Position numbers and translations under genes: made by a program
NCBI RefSeq assembly: GCF_002105155.1
Contig: NW_019029007.1
Span: 124,001 to 188,000, forward strand
Direction: 5' to 3'
Length of the DNA stretch: 64,000 bases
From: Lobosporangium transversale
Taxonomy: Eukaryota; Mortierellomycota; Mortierellomycetes; Mortierellales; Mortierellaceae
Part shown: positions 40,130 through 52,948 of the stretch, one piece after another
Layout of the letters: each line of letters begins with the position of its first letter
Numbering within the stretch: position 1 is the first letter of the stretch
Notes under the pieces: model-generated
Told to the model about the DNA's origin: nothing
What the model saw: only the letters and a program-made list of their open reading frames with translations
Databases searched by the model: none

Positions 40130-42067
40130 ATGATCGGATCCCGTGTTCTCCTCCGAGCTCCCTTGGCAATTGTTGCTCGCCGCGCAGCTTTCACAACCTC
40201 GGCTCGTGTTGCCACCCGTGCCTATTCTTCCCAAGCTTCTGCTCCCTCTAGTGGTTTCGGCTCCAAGTTAGCTTTTGCTGTCCTTGGTGCTGGAGTTGGT
40301 GCTGCTGGCTATCACCTTTATCTTGAGAATGAAAGTAAGTTTGTATAGGATCATAGTGGAGAGATTACAAAAAAAGAAAAAAAAAAAAAAAATAACAGCA
40401 ATAATTCAGGCACCAATCTCCCCGTGGACAGAGTAGTTTAAATTTTTTTTACCCCTCTGCTGCGCAGTGCCTAAAAATCCGAGATTCGCGTCTTGGACAC
40501 CAAGAAAAGAATAATTTTGAAACATAAAAGAACGAAGAAAAAGTTATTTCTATACACTTCAGCTCTTATCTTCCCAACCTGAACTTGAGTGCTGTCTTTT
40601 TTTTTTTTTCTTAACGTTGTCATATGGGGAAGAAACTGTGTGCAGTTGGAGGCAGAAACTCTTCGGGGCAAAGTTTAAATTTTCTTATGCCTTCGATCGG
40701 AAGAGGGAGGAAGAATTTTGTATTTTGTTGAGTAAGATGGTTACATGACTGATCTTGTTATCCATTGTGTATCAACCCATCTCTTGTAACTCTATACTAC
40801 ACCAGACTACAAAAGTATCTTTATTCCAAGTAGGAGTTGATCAAACATTTGTACTCCAGTCACCATATCTTATTTTATATATTTATCTTTCCCTGTTCCC
40901 TGTTCACTGTTCCCTGTTCCGTGTTCACTTTTGAATGCATTTCGGGAATATTAATATCTTTTACTTTTCCCATCTCATCTCGGAGGCGTTGCTCCTTTTC
41001 TGATATTTTCCTGGTCACTAACTTTGTTTTGAAATTCAAATCCGTTTCAACAAAACTCTCAGATTCTTCGCTTCCTAAGGTCGCAGCCGCTACTGCTGAG
41101 AAGCCCAAGGAGCCTCTTGATTACCAGAAGGTCTACAACGCCATTGCTGCCCTCATTGAAGATGATAACTACGATGATGGCTCATATGGTCCAGTCTTCC
41201 TTCGTCTTGCATGGCACGCCTCCGGTACCTTTGACATCAACAACAAAGATGGTGGCTCCAACTACGCTACCATGCGCTTCAAGCCCGAAGCTGGCCACGG
41301 TGCCAACGCTGGTCTCGGAATTGCTCGCGAGCGTTTGAACCGTGTCAAGGACCAGTTCCCTGAGATTTCTTATGGTGATCTCTGGACTTTGGCAGGTGTT
41401 GCTGCTATCCAGGAGGCGGTAGGCTTAAAAAGAAAACTGACATGATTGATATAGAGGATGTACGACAATAATGTCTAAGGTAAAACGATGGCTGACCAAT
41501 CCTGTGTTCTTTTCTCTTCCTCCCTTCCTACTTTTTCTCATGTAGGGCGGTCCCACTATCAACTGGAGACCCGGTCGTGTCGATGGTGAAGAAAACCATT
41601 GCCCTCCAGATGGTCGTCTCCCTGATGCTTCTAGACCTGATGGCCAGCACTCTCGCGATATCTTCTACAAGATGGGCTTCAACGATCAGGAGATTGTCGC
41701 TCTTTTGGGAGCACACGCTATGGGTCGCTGCCACACCGATCGCTCTGGTTTCGATGGTCCATGGACAGCCTCACCCACAGTTTTCACCAATGCCTTCTAC
41801 ACTGAACTCTTGGGTCGTACCTGGACTGAAAAGAAGTGGAAGGGTCCCAAGCAGTACGAGGACAAGGAATCCAAATCATTGATGATGTTGCCTGCAGATA
41901 TGGCCATGGCTAAGGATAAGGAATTCCGCAAGTGGGTCGAAATCTATGCCAAGGACGAGAAGAAATTCTTTGACGACTTTGCAAAGGCTGCTCAGAAGCT
42001 GTTTGAGCTCGGTGTCAACTTTGATGAGAACACTAAGGTCTACCAATTCAAGCCTACCAACGCCTAA
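40130..42067 (+). CDS. CCP1: Cytochrome c peroxidase, mitochondrial
   Basis: A class I haem peroxidase of the mitochondrial intermembrane space; it reduces H2O2 with electrons from cytochrome c. It is intact. Exon 1 (40130-40334) encodes a basic, Ala/Ser-rich presequence and a hydrophobic segment ([19 protein letters not shown]), as in bipartite CCP1 targeting signals. Exons 41063-41418 and 41546-42067 encode the catalytic domain. The distal-side Arg and His are in [12 protein letters not shown] and the proximal His in [11 protein letters not shown]. The cation-radical Trp is conserved in [15 protein letters not shown], distinguishing it from ascorbate peroxidase use alone. It ends FKPTNA. 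Intron 1 is unusually long for this window (728 bases). AATAAA-like sites follow the stop. Confidence 0.97.
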
Positions 42068-42273
42068 AAAAAAAAAATCTCATATAGAAAAAACTCGTAC
42101 AGTGCAAAGCTTATTTTATAGATCTTTCACAGACTCCATCTCTTCCTCACATATTCATAGACTACTATTATTTATGCCTATTTCGCATCATTTCAAAATA
42201 AAGAAGCCAGCCTCATAGAAAGAAAGAATTTAAAATTGACATTCTCTCTGAAGTAGAAATCTCTTCACTTCTT

Positions 42274-43191
42274 TCAGCTGCACACATAAAATACATGAAA
42301 AGGTTTACATTGCGTCGATTGAATGGTTGTTTCCGACATCTGTGAAAATATTTGTAGCAGTAAAGCTAATCCAATGATCTGAGCAATAGCAATGACGACG
42401 ATTTCTAGTCGAGTGTTTCGGAAGAATCTCTTAGATGTCAGCCAATGGTCAGGTCCAAGCTTCGTGAAGGGAGTATATTCTTCACTCAAGACAAATATAC
42501 TCGAAAGCAAGAAAGGTCGTTATTGACGGCTTGTTGAAGCGTGTTTAACCAGCCATGAACGTATTTACAAACACCTTCACGCTGATCTAATCCTACAACG
42601 GATCCCTGCATTGCTGACAGTGAAATCATTTGCAGAGCTTGTTATTATATAGAACCTTGATCAGACACTCTACCCAAATCCATAGTCGATATCGGGGCGC
42701 TTTAGTACAGGAACGACAGTATTTTTTTTTTCTGATGATGTGCCCAGAGATGGAGTATCCAATAGCCTTGGGATGGAGAACATTTTCACGCGATCAACTT
42801 TAATCGCATCATATATACTCTCGCCATACGACGCCTTGTTCACATCTTTTGCCATGGTCCATAACTATCAAAAAAGTGATGTCCCTCCCAGCTGCGGTCG
42901 ATTGCTTGGTTAGCTTCTATACTGATCTCCTTCACATCGGCTGCCTGTCGTTGTCCCATGATAGGTCCTAGGAAATCGTCTTTACGCTCAATGCAGTTCG
43001 CACCCGTCTGTGTGTTTACTTATAAACGTGGTATCTTTGGTTCCAGTTAGCACTGACTTTGGCAGCGTCCGTTCCAAAACCCTCCCAATTTCCTGGATAT
43101 TCTTGGCAGGTCTACATGCTTCAAATATTAGAAAGGTATTGAAAATATCCCTTCTAGTTCTGACTATATTTTTGACACCAACCCGTGACAA
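42274..43191 (-). CDS. Unrecognised multi-exon coding traces, possibly one membrane-anchored protein
   Basis: Several minus-strand open segments have protein-like composition. In order: 43191-43016 (includes IQEIGRVLERTLPKSVLTGT), then DDFLGPIMGQRQAADVKEIS at about 42990-42930, then 42855-42670 (MAKDVNKASYGESIYDAIKV), then about 42630-42490 (LDQREGVCKYVHGWLNTLQQ). The last, 42510-42274, ends in a hydrophobic helix (LEIVVIAIAQIIGLALLLQI). Frames change between segments, as in the known broken genes nearby. I do not recognise a family, and the segments may not belong to one gene. The C-terminal helix suggests a tail-anchored or membrane protein. Confidence 0.3.
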
Positions 43192-43636
43192 AAACCCTGG
43201 ACTGCTGAGAAGGCTCCTTTGCTATCGTCATTTTTGTGTTCTAATATATATATATATATATATTAACTGTGAGTTGGTGGCGCAAGTGCTTCCTGTTGAG
43301 TGCGCACGTGATGCATTTCGGCACAAGAAAGGGAAGCGTCCATGTAAGCAAGCGGGCCCTCTCATTCCTCTACATTTCTTATTTCATCATTTTCAATAGA
43401 AGCTTGTTTCTGTCATTATTTAATCTACTCAAAAAGACCTTGGCATCAATAGTATTATATTAACATTCGGCACTCGTTGGTTAGCCTGCATGAATGATTT
43501 GGGAGCTTTATATTAATAATATCGGCTCCACCCCGCCTTTTGTACACACACATACACTGTCTATTTTTATTCATACCTTTACCTTTGGGACCTTAAGCAC
43601 GGAGAAAAAAAAAAAGGAGGGAAAGAGGATTCAATT

Positions 43637-44804
43637 ATGTCAGCGCCCCAGGATTTTTCACCAGTGACTCAAGTGTTGGAGGCGACGCCAGCATCCTCAC
43701 CACCTGAAGAGAAGGTTTCGGAAGAGCAGTTCAATAGTCTTCATGCATCGTCGGTTACATATCGGGATCTTTTGATCTTTGAGGAACGGCTCAAGCTGAA
43801 TATGTTTAGGCTTAAGAAGCGGCAGCAGAAATATGAAGGTACGCCGCGTGTAACAAGATAATCTCTTATTCATAACTCGTATACCCGCCTGCCTCTATTC
43901 TCTTTCTCTCCTTCTTCCTTCCACTTCCCCCCTTTTGGAATTGGAAAAGAGATTCGGTTGCAGGATGCAATCAATATTTGAATGACTCTTTCTCTGGTTC
44001 TTTCACGCGTATTTTTTAATAATATAATATTATTATTGTTTTATAGCATTCTTGGGTTGCTTGATTGTTTTGATTGCATATTGCGCCTTTGCCACGTTTT
44101 ATCAACCTAGTCAGGTACAAGTGTTGAAAGGATGACACAGTTCACGCTGAATCATACTAATTAAATGCATTGTGAGTCTACTTCTCAAAAACATTTTTCA
44201 TCTGTTTAAATAGAAGATTCATTAACTGTTGTTTATTCTCGTATTTTCAATGTAGATATACTATATTCATCTACTACACAAATTCTTCTTGCTTCTTTCT
44301 GTAACGACGCTATTTCTCTTCTTTGCTACTGGAATGTACTCTGAAAAACTAGGATACTCTTCAAAGTACGTAGAGAACCCAAGATATCACCATTTGGCAG
44401 CTTTTGTTTAAATAATAGAATAGTGATTCTTACTTTTTCCGTGTGGTCGTTAAATTAGATTCGTTCCGCAATGTAACAGAGTTCTTCGCATCTTTAATAT
44501 GCATTTTAACCGTGATAATCGACCTGAGCTGTCATTTTTTCGGAAAGTGCCCAAGAAATTTCAAGAGGGATTCAGTGCCTACAAGGCTAGTTACTTTAAG
44601 CGCAGATCAGAAAAGCGAGCAGCGGCTCTAGCAGCTAAGTCAGGGTCAAGTAGCGCTGCATCAGGGCCAACCGTATCAAGGACAAGTAGTCAGGGCAAAA
44701 GACTACAGCCATCTTCTAGAGCAAGAAGAATGGCAGGAGGCGGTGGGGGATCTGCATCTGGATCAGATTCAGGCCCACGCTCAACTATGGGATTTCATCG
44801 TTGA
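43637..44804 (+). CDS. SPO7: Spo7-like regulatory subunit of the Nem1-Spo7 phosphatase
   Basis: An ER/nuclear-envelope membrane protein, the regulatory partner of the Nem1 phosphatase that activates lipin/Pah1 (metazoan counterpart CNEP1R1/TMEM188). Exons are 43637-43838, 44047-44114, 44256-44365 and 44459-44804, all with consistent phases and no frame break. The N-terminus has TYRDLLIFEERLKLNMFRLK. Two transmembrane segments follow: AFLGCLIVLIAYCAFATFY and HLLHKFFLLLSVTTLFLFFA. The cytosolic C-terminal domain has NRVLRIFNMHFNRDNRPELS and FFRKVPKKFQEGFSAYK, typical of Spo7. A Ser/Gly-rich tail follows. The start ATG is preceded by an A-rich stretch and by a long pyrimidine-rich leader. Confidence 0.9.
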
Positions 44805-45020
44805 CAAGATCAGAAGGAAGTAGGGCAAGAGCGCCTCTTCCAACTAGTTTGTGAATAAAAATGAATTTGTCACATCAGCCGTTGAATTTACACGTGATTT
44901 TGATGGAGCATTCTGTATCCGTGATTGCTGTAGCACCACTCAAATTCACTCCCGATTTTTCTTTTTTTTTCTTTCTCGACTTCAACTCACTCCACTCCAA
45001 CTCCTCTTCCATCTATCGCC

Positions 45021-46521
45021 ATGTTTGCTGCCCTTCGTCAACCTCTTGCTCGCGCTTCTGCTGCGAAGCCTCTCACTCGTGCCTTCTCTGTTTACAGCCC
45101 TTCCTTGAGCAAGTGTCTTTTATAGTTATTACTGGTCTACCTGTTACAGAACAATTGTATTTTAAAATACTCTTTCACACCCAAAAACTAATTCCCACGC
45201 CATAAAATGTTTTCTTGCGCGCTTTTCCCCCAATCCTCTGCTCTATTTCCACTCTCATTCCCATTTCAACATCGGACGAAATAGATGCTGTTGCCCCTAC
45301 TTCTCCCAAGCTTGAGTATCTCTTGACAGAGACCCGTGGACGCGTCGCCCTCGTCACTCTTCACCGCCCCAAGGCTCTGAACGCGCTTTGCAACGGCCTC
45401 TTTGTGGAGCTTAACCAGGTCTTAAGGGAGTTTGATGATAATAAGGATATTGGTGCTATTGTCCTTACTGGAAGTGAGCGTGCCTTTGCTGGTAATGTGT
45501 CTTTATCTTTATCTCCTTTTATTTACATATAATTCATCGTCGAAATAGTTCATAAATATAAAATATTTTATGTTTGAATTAATATTGTAGCTGGCGCTGA
45601 CATCAAGGAGATGAAGGATAGAAAATTCATTGAGAACTACAGCGAGGATTTCCTTGGTCACTGGACCCAGATCACCAAGATTCGCAAGCCAATCATTGCT
45701 GCTGTTAATGGTTTTGCTGTAAGTGGAAACCAATTTTAGACTTTTTTATTTTATTTTTTTAATCTTTGTTAGCTATGATCTGACATACTGTAAGAGCAAC
45801 AAGTTTGGATGGTTCATGGATAAAAAATGAACCAGATCAAGATCAGATCAGTTATTCATAGACTCTTTCTTGACTCTTATACATTTCTTTAACTAATGTG
45901 AATTGCTTAATTACTGACATTGAAATATTTAGCTTGGCGGTGGATGTGAGTTGGCCATGATGTGTGGTAAGTGTTTACACAGCTGTTTCGACATTCACTT
46001 GACACTCAGTAGTACTTTAGACAAATTTATAAGCTTTGTAATGGTGGCCTTATTCACCTCGAATTCGCCATTTTTGTTGCATTTCACTTATAGATATCAT
46101 CTATGCTGGTGACAAGGCCGTTTTCGGCCAGCCCGAGATCAAGCTCGGAACCATCCCTGGTGCTGGCGGCACGCAGCGTTTGGTCAAGGCTGTTGGCAAG
46201 TCCAAAGCTATGGAGATGTGCTTGACAGGCTCCGTCAATTTGACAGCTGCTGAGGCGGAGCGTGCCGGATTGGTGAGCAAAGTGCTCCCAGCCGATCAAG
46301 TCATTGATGAAGCTCTTAAGACCGCCGAAACAATTGCTAGCCTGTCGCAGCCTATTGTGCAGATGGTCAAGGATGCGATCAACCAATCTTTTGAGGTTCC
46401 TTTGGCGGCTGGTTTGACCTTCGAGAGGAGATTGTTCCACTCAACTTTCGCCTCTAATGATCAGAAGGAGGGTATGGCTGCCTTTGCTGAGAAGAGAAAG
46501 GCCAAGTTCACCCACAACTAA
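45021..46521 (+). CDS. ECHS1: Enoyl-CoA hydratase, mitochondrial short-chain (crotonase family)
   Basis: Hydrates 2-trans-enoyl-CoA in mitochondrial beta-oxidation and branched amino-acid breakdown. The start [20 protein letters not shown] is a typical mitochondrial presequence. Exons are about 45021-45112, 45285-45491, 45591-45718, 45933-45966 and 46094-46521. The CoA-binding part has [12 protein letters not shown] and [16 protein letters not shown]. The two catalytic Glu lie in [13 protein letters not shown] and [20 protein letters not shown]; the latter includes the oxyanion-hole/CoA block. It ends [20 protein letters not shown] and KAKFTHN. The phase of the first intron does not fit its best GT donor, so that junction is uncertain. 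The remaining frame is clean. Confidence 0.95.
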
Positions 46522-46867
46522 GAGATTTTAGGGGTTAAATTGTAAATAAAAGTAAAGGGTGTTCCCTCTACTTGTTCACTACTACTGATCACTTGCCACT
46601 TGCCATTTGCGACTGTTTGTTTACAAAAAAGTATTGTCCGAAAGAAATGCAGTCACTCGTGCATTGGTTGGTACCTGACTGTCTTCTCTTCTTTCCTCCT
46701 CTTCCACTCTCACTCGCCCTCTCCCTTCCGCACTTCTGCCTTCCTTTGGGCTACTTTCCTTTTCTTCCGACAGTCCTCTCTCTCTTTTTTGTTTTCTTTC
46801 GTTCCAACTTCTGGAATACATTCAAGAGATCCTTTACTTCTTGGTTGCTCATTCATTGTTCTTCGTT

Positions 46868-47136
46868 ATGACTTTCTTCCGTTCTTTCATCAACGCACAC
46901 AGTGCGCTGACCGCACAGGCCCGTCGTACATTCTCAACAGCTATGTATGGCAGCAACAGCACTGCCACTGCCACCAAAAAAAACTGCTTTAACCCAGATA
47001 TGCTCTATTTGCAACCCCGCTGGCATGTTCAGAAGGATCATGCTGCTCAGGGTACTGGAAAGGTTCTTGTCGGAATGATCCAAAAGCGCTGGAGTTCGGC
47101 TTCTGCACAGCCTGTGAAGCCTGTAAGTCTAGCTGC

Positions 47137-47167
<31 letters not shown>

Positions 47168-49732
47168 CTTCAATTATTAATCCTGGAAATCCTTCTCTGA
47201 TCATAGGGATCGATTGACAGGTTGCGCAATATTGGTATCTCGGCCCATATTGATTCCGGAAAGACAACATTGACGGAGCGTGTCCTTTTTTTTACTGGTC
47301 GTATCAACCAAATTCATGAAGTTCGTGGCAAGGACAATGTTGGGGCTAAGATGGATTCAATGGACTTGGAGCGTGAGAAGGGAATCACTATTCAGAGCGC
47401 TGCCACTTATGCGGCATGGAAGGACTATAACTTTAACATCATCGATACACCTGGTAAGAAGAAGGAAATATGAAAACGGTTTTGAATAATTGATTCAAGA
47501 AAAAAGGCTCGAGAAGGACTGATTTGTGTTAATCGCATGTTCAATATAGGGCACGTTGATTTCACCATCGAAGTGGAAAGAGCTCTTCGTGTTTTGGATG
47601 GAGCTGTGCTTGTTTTGTGCGCTGTCAGTGGAGTACAATCTCAAACAATCACGGTCGACCGCCAAATGAAGCGTTATAACGTCCCTAGGATTTGCTTCAT
47701 CAATAAGATGGATCGGTAAATACTTCAATCCTAGCAATAGCATTCTCGAAAGTATTATCGATGTTGACAGTACTTTAATGATGTTCATCAAAACGTACTT
47801 ACATTGCGCATTTCATATGACTATGTTGAATCTCTAATCTTATTAGTGCTGGTGCAAATCCGTGGAAGGTTGTAGATGCTCTCCGGACCAAATTGAAGAT
47901 GCATGCCGCCGCCCTTCAGATCCCGATGGGTGCTGAGGATAATTTCAAGGGTGTTATTGATCTTCTGAAATGGAAGGCTATCACCTTTGAAGGCCAGGAT
48001 GGGTAAATGCTTTATCTAAACTATTGAAAGTCCGTGCGTCTCATTTGTTTATTTGTTTGTTAGTTTGTTTGTGAAACTTACTCGAAACTGCTGAATATTT
48101 ATCCATCCAGAATCCAGGTCGTTGAGAGCGAGATCCCACAGGAGTTCTTGGAGCTCGCTAAGACCAAGCGTACTGAACTCTTCGAGCATTTGGCTGAGGT
48201 TGATGAGACCATGTCGGATATGTTTATCATGGAGGAAACCCCCACAAGTGAGCAGCTGGCTGTAAGTGAGTGTTTAAAAGATCTAAAGCCCATTATAACA
48301 AATACATCTATAATTGGTTGATACTGATGTGAATTTTAATATAAATCATGATTATCTAGGAAGCTATTCGTCGCGCCACTATCGCCCGTAAGTTCATCCC
48401 AGTCATGATGGGATCTGCTATCAAGAACAAGGGCGTCCAGCCTCTCTTGGACGCTGTTTGCGCCTATCTTCCCAGTCCCAATGAAGTTGAGAATATTGCT
48501 TTGGACATCAAGAATGAGGAAGCCAAGGTTACGCTATCATCAGGCGAGAAGGATCCCTTTGTTGGTTTGGCTTTCAAGTTGGAAGAAGGGCGCTTCGGTC
48601 AGCTGACTTATATGCGTGTCTATCAGGGTATGTTGCGTCGCGGAGGGTTCATCACCAACGTTAAGAACGATAAGAAGGTCAAGGTCCCTCGTCTGGTACG
48701 CATGCATGCCGATGAGCTCGAGGATGTTGATGAGATTGGACCCGGAGAGATCTGTGCCATGTTTGGTGTTGACTGTTCCTCTGGAGATACTTTTACAGAT
48801 GGCGCTCTCCAATATACCATGACCTCGATGTTCGTCCCTACCCCTGTCATTTCACTGTCGCTTAAGCCTAAGGCAAGGAGACTCCAAACTTCTCCAAGGC
48901 CCTGAACCGTTTCCAGAAAGAGGATCCTACCTTCACGGTTCACGTCGATTCTGAGACCAAAGAGACTATTATCTCTGGTATGGGAGAGTTGCACCTGGAA
49001 ATTTATGTTGAACGTATGCGCCGTGAGTACAATGTCGACTGTGTGACTGGAAAGCCTCAGGTCGCTTTCCGTGAGGCTATTACGAACTCGGCCAAGTTCA
49101 ACTACACTCACAAGAAGCAGTCTGGAGGAGCTGGTCAGTATGGTCGTGTCCAAGGATATATTGAACCTGCAGAGAGTGACGAGGATGGCAAAGATGCCTT
49201 CTTTGAATCCAGAGTTGTGGGAGGTAACATTCCTACTAACTTTATTCCTGCTTGTGAGAAGGGATTCCGTGAGGGCATGCAGAAGGGTTTCTTGATTGGA
49301 CACCCCATCACTGGTGTTCGCATGATCCTTGAGGATGGAGCCGCTCACGCTGTCGATTCCTCAGAATTGGCTTTCAAGCTTGCAACATTGAACGCATTCA
49401 AGGAAGCGTATATGAAAGCCAACCCCGTGATTATGGAGCCTATCATGAAGGTTGATGTTACTGCACCTATTGAGTTCCAAGGTACAGTCATTGGTGGTAT
49501 CAACAAGCGCAAAGGAACTATTGTCGATACAGAGTCTGGAGAGGACTACTTTAGTTGTGTGGCAGAGGTTTCGCTGAATGCCATGTTTGGATATGCCTCT
49601 GAGATCCGTGGTCAATCCCAAGGCAAGGGTGAGTTCTCGATGGAGTACCTTCGTCATCAAAGGGTACAACCTCAGGACCAGATTGAATTGATCAAGGCAT
49701 ATCAGAAGAAGCAGAAGGAAGAGCAGAAGTAA
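46868..49732 (+). CDS. MEF1: Mitochondrial elongation factor G1 (one frameshift)
   Basis: A translational GTPase that moves tRNA and mRNA on the mitoribosome. The N-terminus is a presequence ([20 protein letters not shown]). G motifs: G1 AHIDSGKTT, switch region [17 protein letters not shown] and NKMD. Domain II holds [20 protein letters not shown]. Domains III-V hold [50 protein letters not shown] and [19 protein letters not shown]. It ends with a Lys/Gln-rich KKQKEEQK. Exons are 46868-47122, 47207-47453, 47550-47715, 47847-48002, 48111-48261 and 48360-49732. A single base is missing near 48873, where GGC of a KPKGKE block reads GC, so the downstream half is out of frame. Everything else is intact. 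It lies 346 bases after ECHS1, on the same strand. Confidence 0.95.
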
Positions 49733-50111
49733 ATAAAGTAAAAATAGACATAAAAGTAGTTTTAGACAATTGGCCTTTTCACATTTTTTTTGCATCAATA
49801 AAGTAGTATTAGAGATTTGCACAATCTAATATTTCCGGTTTTAATTCGCTAGCTTGGGTGTCCTGCTTGGTTGAAATTCCTTGCTTATCTTGGGTATCTT
49901 GAGTATCTTGGCGCCTTGGTATGTTGGACGACTTAGATAACTCGATGATCTTGACGAACGCCGTTCCAAACCAGCCAACTTTATTTGAGCACGAGCCATA
50001 TTTAGTTACACGTGGAATGTGGCGATGAAATTAAAGTAAGAAGTATGAAAGAACCTTCCCCATGCTGGTCAGTCTTCATTCGAATTATCTATCCTCTTAT
50101 CCTATCGATTC

Positions 50112-50142
<31 letters not shown>

Positions 50143-50960
50143 AACTGCTTTTGTCAATATGCTTCTCCCATTCTCATTATTCCATACACTAGATTTATCC
50201 ATCCACATTACTTAACATTTTGAGTACGTCAAAATAACTGCCACGAGATCTGCATGCGACCTATTAAGCACACAGCAAGCGCTTGGACGCCGCATACCCT
50301 CACAGTAACTGGCCTAAAGTCAGTGAGCAAGGGACAAGACATTTACCTTTCTTGGGAAGGCCCGCCAAGAATATCTAACTGTAAACTGGACTCATAATAA
50401 AATAAAAAAACTCCAAGGACGCCGCGAAATAATAACGAGTGAAGCAGGCTAAACCCTAACGGAGCTGATCTATCCTAAAACTAACTTGCATCAAGAGCCG
50501 GCTTCGGATTCTGTAGTATATTTGCCTTTTTCTTCATACGTTTTCTAATGATTTACCTAGCATGTTATTAGGCTAAAAGCTCACACAGAGTAGAAACTTA
50601 AGCAGAGTAACACGTTGCCTCAGCTCTTAAACTACCAATTGTTTATTAATAATATAATGGACTATTAAATATCCATGAGGGTATGACCAAGGAAAAGGCT
50701 GGACTGCGATTATAGTGGAGCTATCAACTAACTTGAGCCCAGAAAAGTCATGTCTTTTGAGCGGAGAGTTACTGAGCAGTAGAATTATAGACTTTGTATA
50801 ACCAAAAGTTCATATGAAGTGGGCCATTAATGTTTGAATGAAACCAGTGTCTAGGATGCTAAAGTTTATGGACATCATTGTTTTACAAACAAAAATATGA
50901 AAAAATGTAGGAGTTGGATGGAGGATATAATCTACAAGTATTCTGCTTCGGTGATGATGC
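49733..50960. other. Convergent intergenic region between MEF1 and NMD3
   Basis: About 1.2 kb between converging genes. AATAAA-like sites occur at 49733-49740 and 49796. A T run lies at 50118-50142. The rest is unique A+T-rich sequence. I found no gene, no RNA gene and no repeat element. Confidence 0.5.
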
Positions 50961-52693
50961 TTAATCCATCATCATGTCTTCACCCTCCTCCGAAAACTCG
51001 CCATCAGGGCCATCATCCAAATTGAGGTTGTCCAAGAGCTCATCTAACTGAACCTCAGGGAAATCTTCGTCTTCAAAGTCCGACTCATTATCCATATTTG
51101 AATCTTGCACCGGTTTCGGCTTGTCAGCTATAGAATTGATAAATAGTAATAACAATAACAATAAAATTAATATATGTGTGCTCATTGGTGCAAAATATAA
51201 ATGATGCTAAAAGATACACACCTCTATAAAGATTAATAGTAGCTCGAAGTTCTGGATCTTCTTCAAGATCGCGCAAGAACATTTCATAATCATGCTCGAT
51301 GCGTTCTTGATCTTGTTTGCGAGGAGCCATTTCCTCCTCTTCCTTCTGGAGCTGTCGCAATTGCCAGTTACGTCCACGATTGCGCTTTCGATGTGCTGGG
51401 TAAGCCTTCTTGATCAAAATTACATCTGGCAAAGATCCTCGGTGAAGTCCATCGAATGCATCGTTGTTGAAGTTGGATGATGCAATATCATAGCCCATAA
51501 CACTGTCACCAGGGTTGAGAACACCTCCAAGATGAGAGCGCGCAAAGAAAGTGGTATCGTTACGGCCAACGTCATTTGCACGAGCTACCTGGATGTCGGC
51601 CAAGACATACTTGCCACGGACAGGCCCACAAGGCTCAACATCGAGGACATAGTACTCAGTCAATTGTTTCACCGATGCTAATGCTTGAAAGGGAGTACGC
51701 CAGTATGTTTGGGTCGAGACCTCTGCAACAGCAAGTGTGTTTACATCCATGACATGGACAGAATTTCCAACTCTATAACATATGACCAAGGGACTGATGT
51801 TTCCCAAGGCCTTAGCAACCTTAGGTGGTAAACAAAGCAAGTCATCTTTACAGATAGGAACCAACTCAACCGAGTAACTGAACTTGTAATTTGATGATCC
51901 TGAATGAATATCGGTAGAAATGAGCTGTTCAGAGGATTTACTCCTCAATGGCGTGACTGCTGCCAGGAATTCGACCATTTTCAAGGCATGTGAACGAGAT
52001 CCATAGTAAAAATCGATTCCGTCTTTGCATTCTTTGATGTTAATAGTCTCCTTGTGTGCACTATGCTTGATAATCAACTGCTCCAAGTATAAGAAAGTAC
52101 GTTTGTGATCAACCTTTTGACGAACTTGAACCATAGCTTTCCATGTATTTTGAGCCATGACCTTGGCACAGTCATCACACTGCTGATGCGAGACGACAAA
52201 CTCGACTTCAAAAATTTGTTGCAGAATAGTCGAGGTAAAGACTTCTTTTTGGATAGTCAACTTGAGCTTGATACGTTTTGAATGAGGTTCTGTCCAGATA
52301 AAGCCTGCATCGACAAGGCGGACTTTATTTAGACCCTTGAGCTTCTTTAAGCACAATGCAAGTAGTTCTCTCGACTCCAACTGGCAAGCAACCCAATGCA
52401 TAGGAGGCTGAAGGTAACGTTCGCAGTTACGGCAGAAGCAGATGGTGGCGTGCTTTGGGATCCCTTCAGTTATATCAACTTGATTACGAATACAGTTGAT
52501 ACACATATTCGTAGGGTTTGGGGAATAGTTGTTCCACATGAACAACAAAGACTAGAGTATCATATGAAGAGATATAAAAACATACTTATTTAAAAACAAC
52601 AAATTTTTACAAGTACAAGTAACAAGTAAAGTCGATGGGGTTATATACTGTTCCTTACATTTGTTGTTGAGTGAGCTCTGGTCGATACTCCAT
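50961..52693 (-). CDS. NMD3: 60S ribosomal subunit export protein NMD3 (one frameshift)
   Basis: An adaptor that links pre-60S subunits to Crm1 for nuclear export. The start is ATG 52693 (MEYRPELTQQQ), then an intron to about 52552. The N-terminal zinc-binding region has ILCCSCG, NMCINC, ITEGIPKHATICFCRNCERY and LQPPMHWVAC. The central domain is KRTFLYLEQLIIKHSAHKET and GIDFYYGSRSHALKMVEFL, as in eIF5A-like/NMD3 folds. Next comes SHLGGVLNPGDSVMGYDIAS. The acidic/basic C-terminus (KRNRGRN...) is followed after an intron (about 51230-51126) by SDFEDEDFPEVQLDELLDNL and EEGEDMMMD, fitting the acidic nuclear export signal region. One C is missing near 52524 (IPPNPTN region). Confidence 0.95.
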
Positions 52694-52948
52694 TGTTATG
52701 TACTGAAGGAAAAGAAAGCGAGGAAAGAAATAAGTTGAATGTAAAGATGTGAGGGCAGTGAGGGAACAATGGAAGAAAACCAATGCTGCGGCCTGTCGAT
52801 GACAAATTGCTTCCTTTAGAAAGGAAAAAAAAAAAAAAAAAAAAAAAAAAATGTTTACATTTTGAGACTGCGTTTCTATGAAAATAAGATTTTTTAATCA
52901 GCACAAGTTTTTGCGCAGTAAAAAAGTTTCAATGCCAGGACAGTACTT

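Noticed and set aside
43080-43191. LIFEACR sequence resembling the WOPR start
   Set aside because: Only a seven-residue match to the WOPR N-terminus; the following sequence lacks the WOPR box.
48623-49348. 241-codon minus-strand open frame
   Set aside because: Antisense shadow of the MEF1 exon, which has clear EF-G motifs on the plus strand.
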